NCBI RefSeq assembly: GCF_030064675.1 | Contig: NZ_CP116413.1 | Span: forward strand, 5,674,001-5,738,000 | Source: Crossiella sp. CA-258035 | GTDB taxonomy: Bacteria; Actinomycetota; Actinomycetes; Mycobacteriales; Pseudonocardiaceae | Direction of reading: 5' to 3' | DNA: 64,000 bases | Shown: positions 16,803 through 25,065 of the stretch, piece after piece | Numbering within the stretch: the first letter of the stretch is position 1 | Layout of the letters: each line of letters opens with the position of its first letter | The notes under the pieces: model-generated | Told to the model about the DNA's origin: nothing | Seen by the model: only the letters and a program-made list of their open reading frames with translations | The model's database searches: none | Made by a program: the position numbers and the translations under genes

Positions 16803-18920
16803 ATGGACGTAAGCAGCCGTCCGGCCGGTGATCGCCGGTGGCTGGCCTACCTGCTCATCGGGCTCGCCTTCGTCGGGATCTACTTCCTGATCCCGACCGA
16901 TGACGGCGGCCGGATCGCCAGGTTCGTCGTGTACTGCCTGATCACCTCCTCGGCGGCGGTGGCCGCGCTGTACGGGGTGCGGCGGAACCGGCCGCGGCCG
17001 CTGCGGCCCTGGCTGCTGATCGCGCTCGGGCAGGTCGTGTACGCGGTGGCCGACATCTGCTTCTACGTGGCGCACTACGTGCTGCGCGATGCCACCTACC
17101 CCAACGTGGCCGACATCTTCTACCTGGGTCACTACCCGCTGGTCGTGGCCGGTCTGCTGCTGCTGATCCGGATGCGCAGCCCCGGCCGCGACCTGCCGGG
17201 CCTGCTGGACGCGGCGGTGCTGTCGGTGAGCGCGGGCATGATGTCCTGGCTCTACCTGATCGGGCCGCGGGCGCGGCTGGACTCGCCGCTGCTGGTCAAG
17301 GCGGCCTCGCTGGCCTATCCGATGATGGACCTGGCGATGCTGGCGGTGGCCATCCGGCTGATCATGGGTGGCGGGCGGCGGCCGATGGCGTTCACGCTGC
17401 TGAGCACCAACCTGCTGGCGCTGTTCGCGGCCGACTCGCTCTACGTGCTGCAACAGCTCGACGGCAGCTACGCCGCGGGCAACTACCTGGACGCGATCTG
17501 GCTGACCTCCAACCTGGCCCTCGGCGCGGCCGCGCTGCACCCGACCATGCGCCAGGTCGGCGAGCGCGCCGAGCGAAACACCGACACCGGGCCGAGCCTG
17601 GCCAGGATGTCGGTGCTGTCCGCGGCCGCGCTGCTCGCGCCGGTGCTGCTACTGGTCCAGACCGCCAACGGGGACATGAGCGGGGTGCCGGTGATCGCGG
17701 TGGCCTGCGCGCTGCTGTTCGGGCTGACCATCGCCAGGCTGGCCGGGCTGGTCTCGGCGCAGCGCCGGCTGGCCATCACCGACGTGCTCACCGGGCTGCA
17801 CACCCGGCGGTTCTTCGAGGCGCACCTGCCGATCGAGATCGCGCGGGCGAAACGGGCCGACGGGCACCTGGCGGTGTTCATCGTGGACGTGGACCACTTC
17901 AAGTCGATCAACGACCGGTACGGCCACCCGGCAGGCGACCACGTGCTGGTGGAGATCGCCAACCGGTTGCGCGCCTGTGCCCGCGCCGGGGATGTGGTGG
18001 CCCGCTACGGCGGCGAGGAGTTCGCGCTGCTGTTCCCCGACGCCAGTCCCACCGAGCTGCCCGGTATCGCCGAACGCCTTCGGCACTGCGTGGCCAGCAG
18101 CCCGATCACTGTCTCGGCCGACACCTGGATCGCGGTCACCGTCTCGGTCGGCACCGCCTGCTACCCGCTGCACGGCGAGCAGCCCAGCGAGCTGGTCGCG
18201 GTGGCCGACCGGGCGCTGTACTCGGCCAAGTCCCAGGGCCGGGACCGGATCGTGATGGGCCGCGCGCCGGAGTCCCCGGCGGGCCAGGTCGCCGACCACG
18301 CGGCCATGGTGGACTACCTGCGGCAGGTCGCCGACGAGGTGGACGGCAAGCTGGCCGGGCAGGAGCACAGCCGGGCGATCAGCCGGTGGGCCCGCGAGGT
18401 CGCCGAGGTGATGAAGCTGGGCGCGGAGACCGCGCACCAGGCCGGGCTGGGCGGGCGGCTGCACGACATCGGCAAGATCGTCGTCCCGCCGGAGGTGCTG
18501 ACCAAGCCGGGCAGGCTGGACGAGCAGGAGTGGGCGCTGATGCGCCAGCACCCCGACCACGGCTACCGGCTGGCCGCGATGGTGCCGGACTTCGAGGCGA
18601 TCGCCGAGATCATCCGCCAGCACCACGAGCGCTTCGACGGCAGCGGCTACCCGCTGGGCCTCTCCGGCGCCGACATCCGGATCGAGGCGCGGATCATCGC
18701 GGTCTGCGACGCGTGGGCGGCGATGCGCTCGGACCGGCCGTACCAGCAGGCGCTCAGCGAACGGCAGGCGCTGCACGAGCTGCGGGAGGGCAGCGGCGGC
18801 CAGTTTGACCCAGACGTGGTGGCCGCGTTCCTCAAGCTCCAGCGGCGCGGGGCGGTGGGCACGCTGCGCCCGATCCGCTCCGCCGCCGAGGAGAGCCAGG
18901 ACCGCAGCTACCGGACCTGA
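16803..18920 (+). CDS. Membrane GGDEF / HD-GYP c-di-GMP turnover protein
   Basis: A 705-residue signalling protein. About 300 N-terminal residues form a multi-helix membrane sensor. A GGDEF domain (about 310-480) has the active-site motif GGEEF (403-407) and the inhibitory I-site RAGD (394-397) exactly five residues upstream. An HD-GYP domain (about 500-690) has HDIGK with H554-D555 and the HHERFDGSGYP signature (607-617). Both catalytic sites look intact, so the protein could both make and hydrolyse cyclic di-GMP. The ATG at 16803 has AAGGGG upstream. The 3' end overlaps the TenA-like gene by 13 bases, tail-to-tail. Confidence 0.93.
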   Translation: MDVSSRPAGDRRWLAYLLIGLAFVGIYFLIPTDDGGRIARFVVYCLITSSAAVAALYGVRRNRPRPLRPWLLIALGQVVYAVADICFYVAHYVLRDATYPNVADIFYLGHYPLVVAGLLLLIRMRSPGRDLPGLLDAAVLSVSAGMMSWLYLIGPRARLDSPLLVKAASLAYPMMDLAMLAVAIRLIMGGGRRPMAFTLLSTNLLALFAADSLYVLQQLDGSYAAGNYLDAIWLTSNLALGAAALHPTMRQVGERAERNTDTGPSLARMSVLSAAALLAPVLLLVQTANGDMSGVPVIAVACALLFGLTIARLAGLVSAQRRLAITDVLTGLHTRRFFEAHLPIEIARAKRADGHLAVFIVDVDHFKSINDRYGHPAGDHVLVEIANRLRACARAGDVVARYGGEEFALLFPDASPTELPGIAERLRHCVASSPITVSADTWIAVTVSVGTACYPLHGEQPSELVAVADRALYSAKSQGRDRIVMGRAPESPAGQVADHAAMVDYLRQVADEVDGKLAGQEHSRAISRWAREVAEVMKLGAETAHQAGLGGRLHDIGKIVVPPEVLTKPGRLDEQEWALMRQHPDHGYRLAAMVPDFEAIAEIIRQHHERFDGSGYPLGLSGADIRIEARIIAVCDAWAAMRSDRPYQQALSERQALHELREGSGGQFDPDVVAAFLKLQRRGAVGTLRPIRSAAEESQDRSYRT

Positions 18921-19567
18921 TCGTCCAGGGTGTTCCAGAACGAGAGCTCGTAGGCCTGCAACAGCCGCCCGTACCCGTGCGCGGCCGCGGTCGACTCCCC
19001 CGCGTCCAGTCCCGCCTGCACCGCGTCCAAGGCCAGCTCCAGCAACTGCGGCGCGGGCGCGGCGAAGAAGTCGAAGAACCCGCGCCCGGTCTCGTCGAAC
19101 CCGTAGTGCTCGGCCAGCGCCGCGGACACCGTGCCGCAGTACTCGCCCCAGGCCCCGAAGTTGACGTTGAGCGCCAGGATCACCGCGGTGATGTCCCCGT
19201 TCAGCGCCAGCCAAGCCTGGTACGCCGGATAGGCCTGGCAGCCCGGCAACGGCTGGTACGCCTTGAGCCCGGCCTCGTCCAGCCCGGCGGCGGCGGCGAA
19301 CCGCACCACCCGCTCCAGCGCGATCCCCTCCCCCGCGGCCAGGGTGGAGAAGTACTGCTTGGCCGCGGGCGCCTCGGCCCGCGCCGCCAGGTGCAGCAGG
19401 CTCCGCCAGTCACTGCTGATCACCCGGTACTGCTCCCCGGCCAGCGCCGCCAGCACCGACCGAGGGGCCTGGCCCGCCGCGATCCGCGGCACCAGGCGGT
19501 TCTCCCCCTCGGCGTGCCCGAGCACGTCGCGTAGACCGGCCAACGTTTCCTGCGCGGTAGCACTCAC
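18908..19567 (-). CDS. TenA/thiaminase-II-like (haem-oxygenase fold) protein
   Basis: A 219-residue all-helical protein with the layout of the TenA/PqqC family: LVPRIAAGQ near the N-terminus, EQYRVISSDWRSLLHL, a central WLALNGDITAVILALNVNFGAWGEYC and a C-terminal acidic helix AYELSFWNTLDDQ. The usual TenA catalytic cysteine context is not evident, so thiaminase activity is doubtful; related actinobacterial proteins lack known function. The GTG at 19567 is the best start. No TPP riboswitch is seen upstream. It is divergent from the ATPase at 19650. Confidence 0.65.
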   Translation of the reverse strand: MSATAQETLAGLRDVLGHAEGENRLVPRIAAGQAPRSVLAALAGEQYRVISSDWRSLLHLAARAEAPAAKQYFSTLAAGEGIALERVVRFAAAAGLDEAGLKAYQPLPGCQAYPAYQAWLALNGDITAVILALNVNFGAWGEYCGTVSAALAEHYGFDETGRGFFDFFAAPAPQLLELALDAVQAGLDAGESTAAAHGYGRLLQAYELSFWNTLDDQVR

Positions 19568-19649
19568 GCGGGGCAGCCTAGCCCTCTTCCGGGTGGCACG
19601 AAGCCGTGCGCATCCGGATGCTGGCGGCAAGTCCGACTACAGTCGCCCC

Positions 19650-20987
19650 ATGTACATCTCGCGCGTCCGCCTGGAGAACATTCGGGGGTTCCACGGCGCC
19701 CGGAATGTCGACCTCACGCTGACTCGGCCGGACAGATCACACGCGGGGTGGACCGTTATCGCCGGCCGCAACGGCTCAGGTAAAACCTCCCTGTTGCGCG
19801 CCATCGCGCTGGCTGCGAGCGGGCCACACATCGCCCGCAGCGTTGTGCCGGACTTCGACAATTGGCTCAGCACAGACAGCGACGCCGGACTTGCCGACGT
19901 CAACCTCGAAGTCGACCGTAGTGTCGACCCCTTCGAGTCGCTACAGCCGATGTTTTCGGAAGTATACGCCGGCCTGAAGTGGCACACTTCGACGAGAGGC
20001 CACTCGCGCAAGGCCATGCTCCGGACAAAGGTCACCTCTGACGTAGCTGTGGCGATGTCGGGACCGTGGCAGGAAAACCGTTCTGGCTGGCTGTGTGTTG
20101 CGTACGGTCCGTTCCGGCGGCTGACCGGTGGCACGCCCGATACCCAGCGACTGATGTCCGGCCCTGGCCCGGTCGCGCGGGTCGCCAGCCTGTTCCACGA
20201 GGACGCCTCTCTCGCCGAGGGTGTCGGCTGGCTCATCCAGCAACACCTGCGCACCTTCGAGGAAAAGCCTGGCGCGCGAGAACTTCGCGATGCCGTACTG
20301 CTGCTCTTGGCAGACGGACTGCTGCCGGACGGCTACCGGATCAAGTCGGTCGACTCCGAGGGCCTGCATGTGGAGAAGAACGGGAACCAGTTCCCCCTTC
20401 GGGAGATGAGCGACGGCTACCGCGTGGTCACCGCGCTGGTAGTCGACATCGTCAAGCAGATCCACGACGCCTACGGCGATCTCCCCTTGGACACCTCCGG
20501 CGTGGTTCCCGCGATCACCGCTCCCGGTGTCGTGATCATCGACGAGGTGGACGCGCACCTGCACGTCTCCTGGCAGAAGCGCATCGGCGGCTGGCTCAAA
20601 CAGCACTTCCCCAGGATCCAGTTCATCGTCACCACGCACAGCCCCTACATCTGCCAGGCCGCCGACCCCGGCGGACTGATCCGGCTGCCCGGCCCGGACG
20701 AGAACGTGGCGCCGACGGTCGTGGACGAGGACCTCTACGAGCGAGTCGTGTACGGCAGCGGCGACGACGCGGCCCTGTCCGAACTGTTCGGCCTCGACAG
20801 CCCCTACTCCGAGGATGCGGAGAAGCTGCGGCGCGAGCTGGTTGCCTTGGAGATGGTGGTGCTCGCCGGAGAGGCCGACGACGAGCAAATCCAGCGGTAC
20901 AAGAACTTGCGCAAGACTCTGACCAGTTCGCAGCTGGCCAGGAATGACGAAGTCGCCGCCCGGCTCATGTCCCGCGGAGCGCTCTGA
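19650..20987 (+). CDS. AAA ATPase of a Septu-like (PtuA) defence module
   Basis: A 445-residue RecF/OLD-type ATPase. It opens with the SMC/RecF-like strand ISRVRLENIRGFHG, Walker A GRNGSGKT (39-46), and Walker B VVIIDE (294-299) followed by VDAHLHVSWQKR; FIVTTHSPYICQA supplies the switch histidine. The C-terminus (about 375-445) is a charged helical tail. Three bases separate it from the HNH gene, so they form an operon. Pairs of an AAA_15-type ATPase with an HNH nuclease are the composition of Septu (PtuA/PtuB), which protects against phage. Codons and base use are less GC-biased than in the neighbours, consistent with horizontal acquisition. Confidence 0.85.
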   Translation: MYISRVRLENIRGFHGARNVDLTLTRPDRSHAGWTVIAGRNGSGKTSLLRAIALAASGPHIARSVVPDFDNWLSTDSDAGLADVNLEVDRSVDPFESLQPMFSEVYAGLKWHTSTRGHSRKAMLRTKVTSDVAVAMSGPWQENRSGWLCVAYGPFRRLTGGTPDTQRLMSGPGPVARVASLFHEDASLAEGVGWLIQQHLRTFEEKPGARELRDAVLLLLADGLLPDGYRIKSVDSEGLHVEKNGNQFPLREMSDGYRVVTALVVDIVKQIHDAYGDLPLDTSGVVPAITAPGVVIIDEVDAHLHVSWQKRIGGWLKQHFPRIQFIVTTHSPYICQAADPGGLIRLPGPDENVAPTVVDEDLYERVVYGSGDDAALSELFGLDSPYSEDAEKLRRELVALEMVVLAGEADDEQIQRYKNLRKTLTSSQLARNDEVAARLMSRGAL

Positions 20988-20990
20988 GCG

Positions 20991-21722
20991 ATGATTCGCA
21001 TCACCCGGCCACCTTTGGCCGCACCCTTGGCCGCGCGACTGGACAGACTCACGAGCGAAATCGTCCACGCGCATCCCGAGCACTACCAGAAGGCCCGCCA
21101 GCTCTGGCGTGGTGCGGCCATCAAAACGCAGCTTCGTCAGGTCCTCCTGGGCATGGCCCCGGGGCTGGAGTGCTGCATGTACTGCGGGGACAGCCGGGGC
21201 AGCGACATCGACCACCACGAGCCGGTCAAGCGGACTCCGTTGCGAACCTTCGACTGGACGAATCATCTGCTCGCCTGCTCGGGGTGCAACAGTCACCACA
21301 AGGGCGGCCAGTTTCCGGTCGATGCCAACGGAAAACCGCTGCTGATCGATCCCACGGTCGACGATCCGTTCGAGCATCTCACGTTGTCTTTGGCGACCGG
21401 GATGTACGTTCCGCGCACCGACAAGGGCAGGTACACCCTGGACGTGTGCGGCCTGAACCACTCGCCGCTGCCGGAATCACGCGTGCAAGCCCGTCGAGTC
21501 GTCTGCGCTTCCCTGCGCAGCTGGCAGGCAGCGCGAATCCGAGCTGATCACCGCATCATGAACGAGGACATCCAGACGGTCCACGGGCAACCGCACGCGG
21601 TCGTCTTCCAATCGATGCTGCGCCACGCCCAATCCGTCAATGCCGAGATCATCTTCAGCGACATGCCCGAGGTGCTGCCGCTGCTCCGCGATCCGGAGCT
21701 CCAAGCTGCACTGGTCATCTGA
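20991..21722 (+). CDS. HNH endonuclease of a Septu-like (PtuB) defence module
   Basis: A 243-residue nuclease. The zinc-supported HNH core is C62-x2-C65, the catalytic strand DIDHHEP (72-78), N91, and C96-x2-C99 with N100 and H102-H103. The order C-x2-C / (D/I)xHxxP / FDWTNHLLACSGCN / LIDPTVDDP matches the PtuB-type HNH family (TIGR02646-like). It starts three bases after the ATPase stop. The expected role is cutting DNA or tRNA-like targets once the ATPase partner is triggered by infection; the real target is unknown. Its end lies 10 bases before the sigma factor GTG, which seems to belong to the host chromosome. Confidence 0.83.
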   Translation: MIRITRPPLAAPLAARLDRLTSEIVHAHPEHYQKARQLWRGAAIKTQLRQVLLGMAPGLECCMYCGDSRGSDIDHHEPVKRTPLRTFDWTNHLLACSGCNSHHKGGQFPVDANGKPLLIDPTVDDPFEHLTLSLATGMYVPRTDKGRYTLDVCGLNHSPLPESRVQARRVVCASLRSWQAARIRADHRIMNEDIQTVHGQPHAVVFQSMLRHAQSVNAEIIFSDMPEVLPLLRDPELQAALVI

Positions 21723-21732
21723 GGTCAGTAGC

Positions 21733-22734
21733 GTGTCCACCGTGCCATCCGCCGAACCCGAACTGCTCGCCGCAGCCCAACGGGCCGATCACGACGCTTT
21801 CGGACAGCTGGTCACCCCGTACCGCGACCAGCTATTCGCCTACTGCTACCGCATGCTCGGCTCCACCCACGACGCCGAGGACGCGGTGCAGGACGCGCTG
21901 GTGAAGGCGTGGAAGGGCATCGGCGGTTTCGAGGGCCGGGCCTCGGTGAAGAGCTGGCTGTACCGGATCGCCACCAACGTGTGCCTGGACGAGATCCGCA
22001 GGCGCCCGCGCCGCATCCTCACCGACGACTACGCGCCACCGGCCGCCCCGGACGTGGAGCTCACCGGCCGGGTGGACGAACCCATCTGGCTGCAACCGTG
22101 CCCAGACGACCGCCTGGCCCTGGACCCGGCCGCCGGCTACGAGCTCCGGGAGAGCGTCGAGCTGGCGTTCCTGGTTGCCCTACAACACCTTCCGGCCACC
22201 CAGCGCGCGGTGCTGGTGCTGCGCGAGGTGCTCGGCTTCAGCGCCGCCGAGGTGGCCGCCACCCTGGACACCTCGGTGCCCTCGGTGAACAGCGCCCTGC
22301 AACGCGCCCGCGCCACCATCCGCACCCAGCCCCGCTCCCAGCGCGCGGAGCTGACCGAGCTGGGCGATGACGGGCAGCGGGAACTGCTGGCGGCCTTCAT
22401 CGAGGCGCTGCAACGCTCCGATGTGGACGCCATGGTGTCGCTGCTGGCCGAGGACGTCCGGTTCACCATGCCGCCGATGCCGTTCTGGTTCAACGGCCGG
22501 GAGGACGTGGTCGCGTTCCTGACCGGGGTGGTGCTCAAGGAGTCCTGGCGGCGGATACCGGTGCGCGCCAACGGACAGCTGGCCTTCGGGGCTTACATGG
22601 ACCGCGGCGAGGGGCACCGGCTGGTGGCGGTGGACGTGCTCACCGTGCGGGACGGGCGGATCGCGGCGATCAGCGCGTTCCTGGACGGCGCCGCGCTCGG
22701 GGTGTTCGGACTGCCTGCCGGGTACCCGCCCTGA
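21733..22734 (+). CDS. ECF sigma factor with SnoaL-like C-terminal domain
   Basis: A 333-residue sigma-70 family factor. Region 2 (about 25-95) has DQLFAYCYRMLGSTHDAEDAVQDALVKAWKG, region 4 (about 150-205) has LPATQRAVLVLREVLGFSAAEVA, and residues about 215-333 form a SnoaL-like domain (FIEALQRSDVDAMVSLLAEDVRFTMPP). This long form corresponds to the TIGR02960/SigX5-like group, where the C-terminal domain probably replaces an anti-sigma factor as sensor. The GTG at 21733 is chosen because it opens directly on the conserved N-terminus. No anti-sigma gene is adjacent. Confidence 0.9.
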   Translation: MSTVPSAEPELLAAAQRADHDAFGQLVTPYRDQLFAYCYRMLGSTHDAEDAVQDALVKAWKGIGGFEGRASVKSWLYRIATNVCLDEIRRRPRRILTDDYAPPAAPDVELTGRVDEPIWLQPCPDDRLALDPAAGYELRESVELAFLVALQHLPATQRAVLVLREVLGFSAAEVAATLDTSVPSVNSALQRARATIRTQPRSQRAELTELGDDGQRELLAAFIEALQRSDVDAMVSLLAEDVRFTMPPMPFWFNGREDVVAFLTGVVLKESWRRIPVRANGQLAFGAYMDRGEGHRLVAVDVLTVRDGRIAAISAFLDGAALGVFGLPAGYPP

Positions 22735-22786
22735 GCCGCCCGGGTTGGGTGATGAGGCAGCGGGGTGCGCCGGGGACGCTTCGCTG

Positions 22787-23398
22787 ATGGACCTCGCCGT
22801 GCTCCCCCTGGCCGTCACCATGATGGCCGGGCCACAGATCATGTCCGCGCTCATCTTCGTCACCACCAGGCGGGCGGTCACCGTCTCCTGCGCGTTCCTC
22901 GCCGGGGTCGCCACCGCCGCCACCGCCGGGGTGGCCCTCGCGCGCTGGCTGGCCGGACTGCTCCCGTTGACCCGCCCGGCCGGCGCGCTCGGCGAGCTGC
23001 TCCAGTACGGGCTGGCCGCGGTGCTGCTCGCGGTGGCGGTCGGCAACTGGGTGCGGCGGGCCGAGGTCAAGCCGCCCGCGTGGCTGGGCACGCTGCTGAA
23101 CGCGGGGCCGGGCACCGGGTTCCGCACCGGGCTGCTGTTGATCGGCCTGTTCCCCTCCGACGTGGTGGTGATGCTCACCGTGGGCGTGCAGCTCGCGCGG
23201 CACGGCCAGCCGCTGACCGCGGCGCTGCCGTTCCTCGGCGCCACGGTGCTGATCGCCGCGGCCCCGCTGCTGGTCTTCCTGCTCTTCCGCCGCCGGGCCG
23301 AACGGTTCGCGCCGGTGGCCCGGGACTGGCTGACCGCGCACAGCTGGCTGGTCAACGTGCTGGCCTGTCTGCTGTTCGTGCTGTTGCTGGTGCTCTGA
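22787..23398 (+). CDS. GAP-family (Sap-like) membrane protein
   Basis: A 203-residue polytopic membrane protein with about six helices, starting MDLAVLPLAVTMMAGPQIMSALIF and containing GLLLIGLFPSDVVVM in the middle. This matches the GAP family, named for mycobacterial peptidoglycolipid/sulfolipid addressing proteins thought to help move glycolipids. The function here is unknown. Its last 47 bases overlap the convergent AI-2E-type transporter gene. Confidence 0.75.
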   Translation: MDLAVLPLAVTMMAGPQIMSALIFVTTRRAVTVSCAFLAGVATAATAGVALARWLAGLLPLTRPAGALGELLQYGLAAVLLAVAVGNWVRRAEVKPPAWLGTLLNAGPGTGFRTGLLLIGLFPSDVVVMLTVGVQLARHGQPLTAALPFLGATVLIAAAPLLVFLLFRRRAERFAPVARDWLTAHSWLVNVLACLLFVLLLVL

Positions 23399-24419
23399 CC
23401 AGCGCGGCCGCCCAGCCCGCCCTCGGGTCGACGTCGATCAGCAGCGTGGTGACCAGCAGGGTGGCCGGGATGGCCAGCAGCGCGCCCAGCGGGCCGAGCA
23501 CCCAGGTCCAGAACACCAGTGCCAGGAAGGTGGTCATCGCGGACAGCCCGACGGCGTTGCCGACGTACCTGGGCTGGACCAGGGACTGGGCGACGAAGTT
23601 CACCGCCCAGTAGACCAGGATGACGACCAGCATGCGCTGCCAGCCGCCGTCGAGCAGGGCCAGCACGGCCGGTGGCACCACGCCGATGATGAACCCGAGG
23701 GTGGGGATGTAGTTGGTCACGAAGGACAGCAGTCCCCACAGCACGGCCAGCGGCACACCCAGCAGTGCCAGCGCGATGGTGTCCAGCACCGCGATGATGA
23801 GGCCGAAGATCGTGGTCACCACCAGGTAGCGCCGGGTCCGGCGGCTGAAGCTCAGCAGCGCGACTGTCGCATGTGGACGGTCGCGGGCCAGCTCGGCCAG
23901 CCGCTGGTCGAAACCGTTGACCTCCACCACCAGGAACAGCAGCAGCGCCAGCAGGAACACCAGGCTGGTGGTCAGCCCGCCCACCCCGCGCATCAGCTCA
24001 CCGGCGTAGCCGAGCACCTTGCCGAAGTCCAGCGAGTGCAGTGCCTGCCGGACCTGCTCGGGCTGCACGCCGAAGCGGCCCAGCGCGCCGGTGACTCCGG
24101 CCAGCAGCTCCTGGAACTGCCCCGCGTAGCGCGGCAGCGTCGCGGCCAGCCTGGCCACCGACACGAACAGCACCAGCACCAGCCCGAGCAGCAGGCCGTA
24201 GACCAGCACCACCAGCGCGGCCGTGGCCGCCCACGGCCTGCACCCGCGCCCGCGCAGCCACCGGTGCACCGGGCTGATCGTGATCACGATGATCAGCGCC
24301 AGCAGCACCGGGGAGACCAGCCAGGCCAGCACCTTGATCCCGGCCACGGCGACCACGGCGGCCGCCGCGCCCAGCAGGACCACCAGGCCACGCGGCATAC
24401 CAGCGACGGCCTCAGACAC
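23352..24419 (-). CDS. AI-2E family transporter
   Basis: A 355-residue membrane protein of the AI-2E/TqsA/PerM family. It has two N-terminal helices, a soluble amphipathic segment (about 85-170), and a C-terminal block with SFVTNYIPTLGFIIGVVPPAVLAL and QPRYVGNAVGLSAMTTFLALVFW, which are family hallmarks. The GTG at 24419 overlaps the stop of the upstream membrane gene by eight bases, so translation is coupled. Members export signalling molecules or act as antiporters; the cargo here is not known. The 3' end overlaps the GAP gene. Confidence 0.88.
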   Translation of the reverse strand: MSEAVAGMPRGLVVLLGAAAAVVAVAGIKVLAWLVSPVLLALIIVITISPVHRWLRGRGCRPWAATAALVVLVYGLLLGLVLVLFVSVARLAATLPRYAGQFQELLAGVTGALGRFGVQPEQVRQALHSLDFGKVLGYAGELMRGVGGLTTSLVFLLALLLFLVVEVNGFDQRLAELARDRPHATVALLSFSRRTRRYLVVTTIFGLIIAVLDTIALALLGVPLAVLWGLLSFVTNYIPTLGFIIGVVPPAVLALLDGGWQRMLVVILVYWAVNFVAQSLVQPRYVGNAVGLSAMTTFLALVFWTWVLGPLGALLAIPATLLVTTLLIDVDPRAGWAAALVRAPATARTADRPAR

Positions 24420-24870
24420 GCGCGGGTTCCCCGCCGTGCACCACGATCGCCCAGATGGCCAGCACGCACAGGGTGATCGAGATGATCGACCACACCGGGT
24501 ACACCGGCAGGAACGTCAGCTGCGCCAACGCGTTCAGCACCACCAGCAGCACCGCGACCACCCGCGCCCAGAGCGCGCCGACGAACAGCGCGAACCCGGC
24601 CAGCGCGACCACCACGCCGACCAGCAGGTGCACCCAGCCCCAGCTGGTCAGGTCGAACACGAGCACCCGCTCCGCGCCGGTGACGTAGATGTTCTGCCGG
24701 AACAGCGCGACCAGCCCCTGGATCACGTCCACCACCCCGATGATCACCATCAGGATCGCGGTGAACCAGACCCAGCCCACCCACGCCGAGATCATCGGGT
24801 CTCCGCTGCCGCCCATCGTCACCAGGTCGTTCCTGGCGCGTCCGGTCCTGCGGTCCCTGTGTTCAGTCAT
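24412..24870 (-). CDS. Small four-helix membrane protein (DUF7144-like)
   Basis: A 152-residue integral membrane protein with four predicted helices: SAWVGWVWFTAILMVIIGVV, a central helix after LTSWGWVHL, and two more ending AIWAIVVHG. The phrase GVVDVIQGLVALF...VFDLTSWGWVHLLVG is common in actinobacterial proteins annotated DUF7144. It is coupled to the AI-2E-type transporter by an eight-base overlap and probably assists or accompanies it. No enzymatic motif is seen. Confidence 0.75.
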   Translation of the reverse strand: MTEHRDRRTGRARNDLVTMGGSGDPMISAWVGWVWFTAILMVIIGVVDVIQGLVALFRQNIYVTGAERVLVFDLTSWGWVHLLVGVVVALAGFALFVGALWARVVAVLLVVLNALAQLTFLPVYPVWSIISITLCVLAIWAIVVHGGEPARV

Positions 24871-25065
24871 CCTGCACCCCATCCACGTGGTCGGTCCGGT
24901 CAGCAACGCCTGCCACCGTGGCAACCACCGGCCCCGTCCGCCTCCCCCGGCGCGGGCGATCCCGCCGGTGCGCCCGCCGGACCACCAATGCCGGGTGGTG
25001 TGCGGTGACCGGCCCGCCCGGCACCTTCGAAGCGAGACCGAAGACGTCGAGCACGAGGAGTCGTT

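Noticed and set aside
18908-19650. A TPP riboswitch was looked for because of the TenA-like gene.
   Set aside because: The 82-base gap upstream of the gene is too short and lacks the CTGAGA and ACCTGA thi-box motifs.
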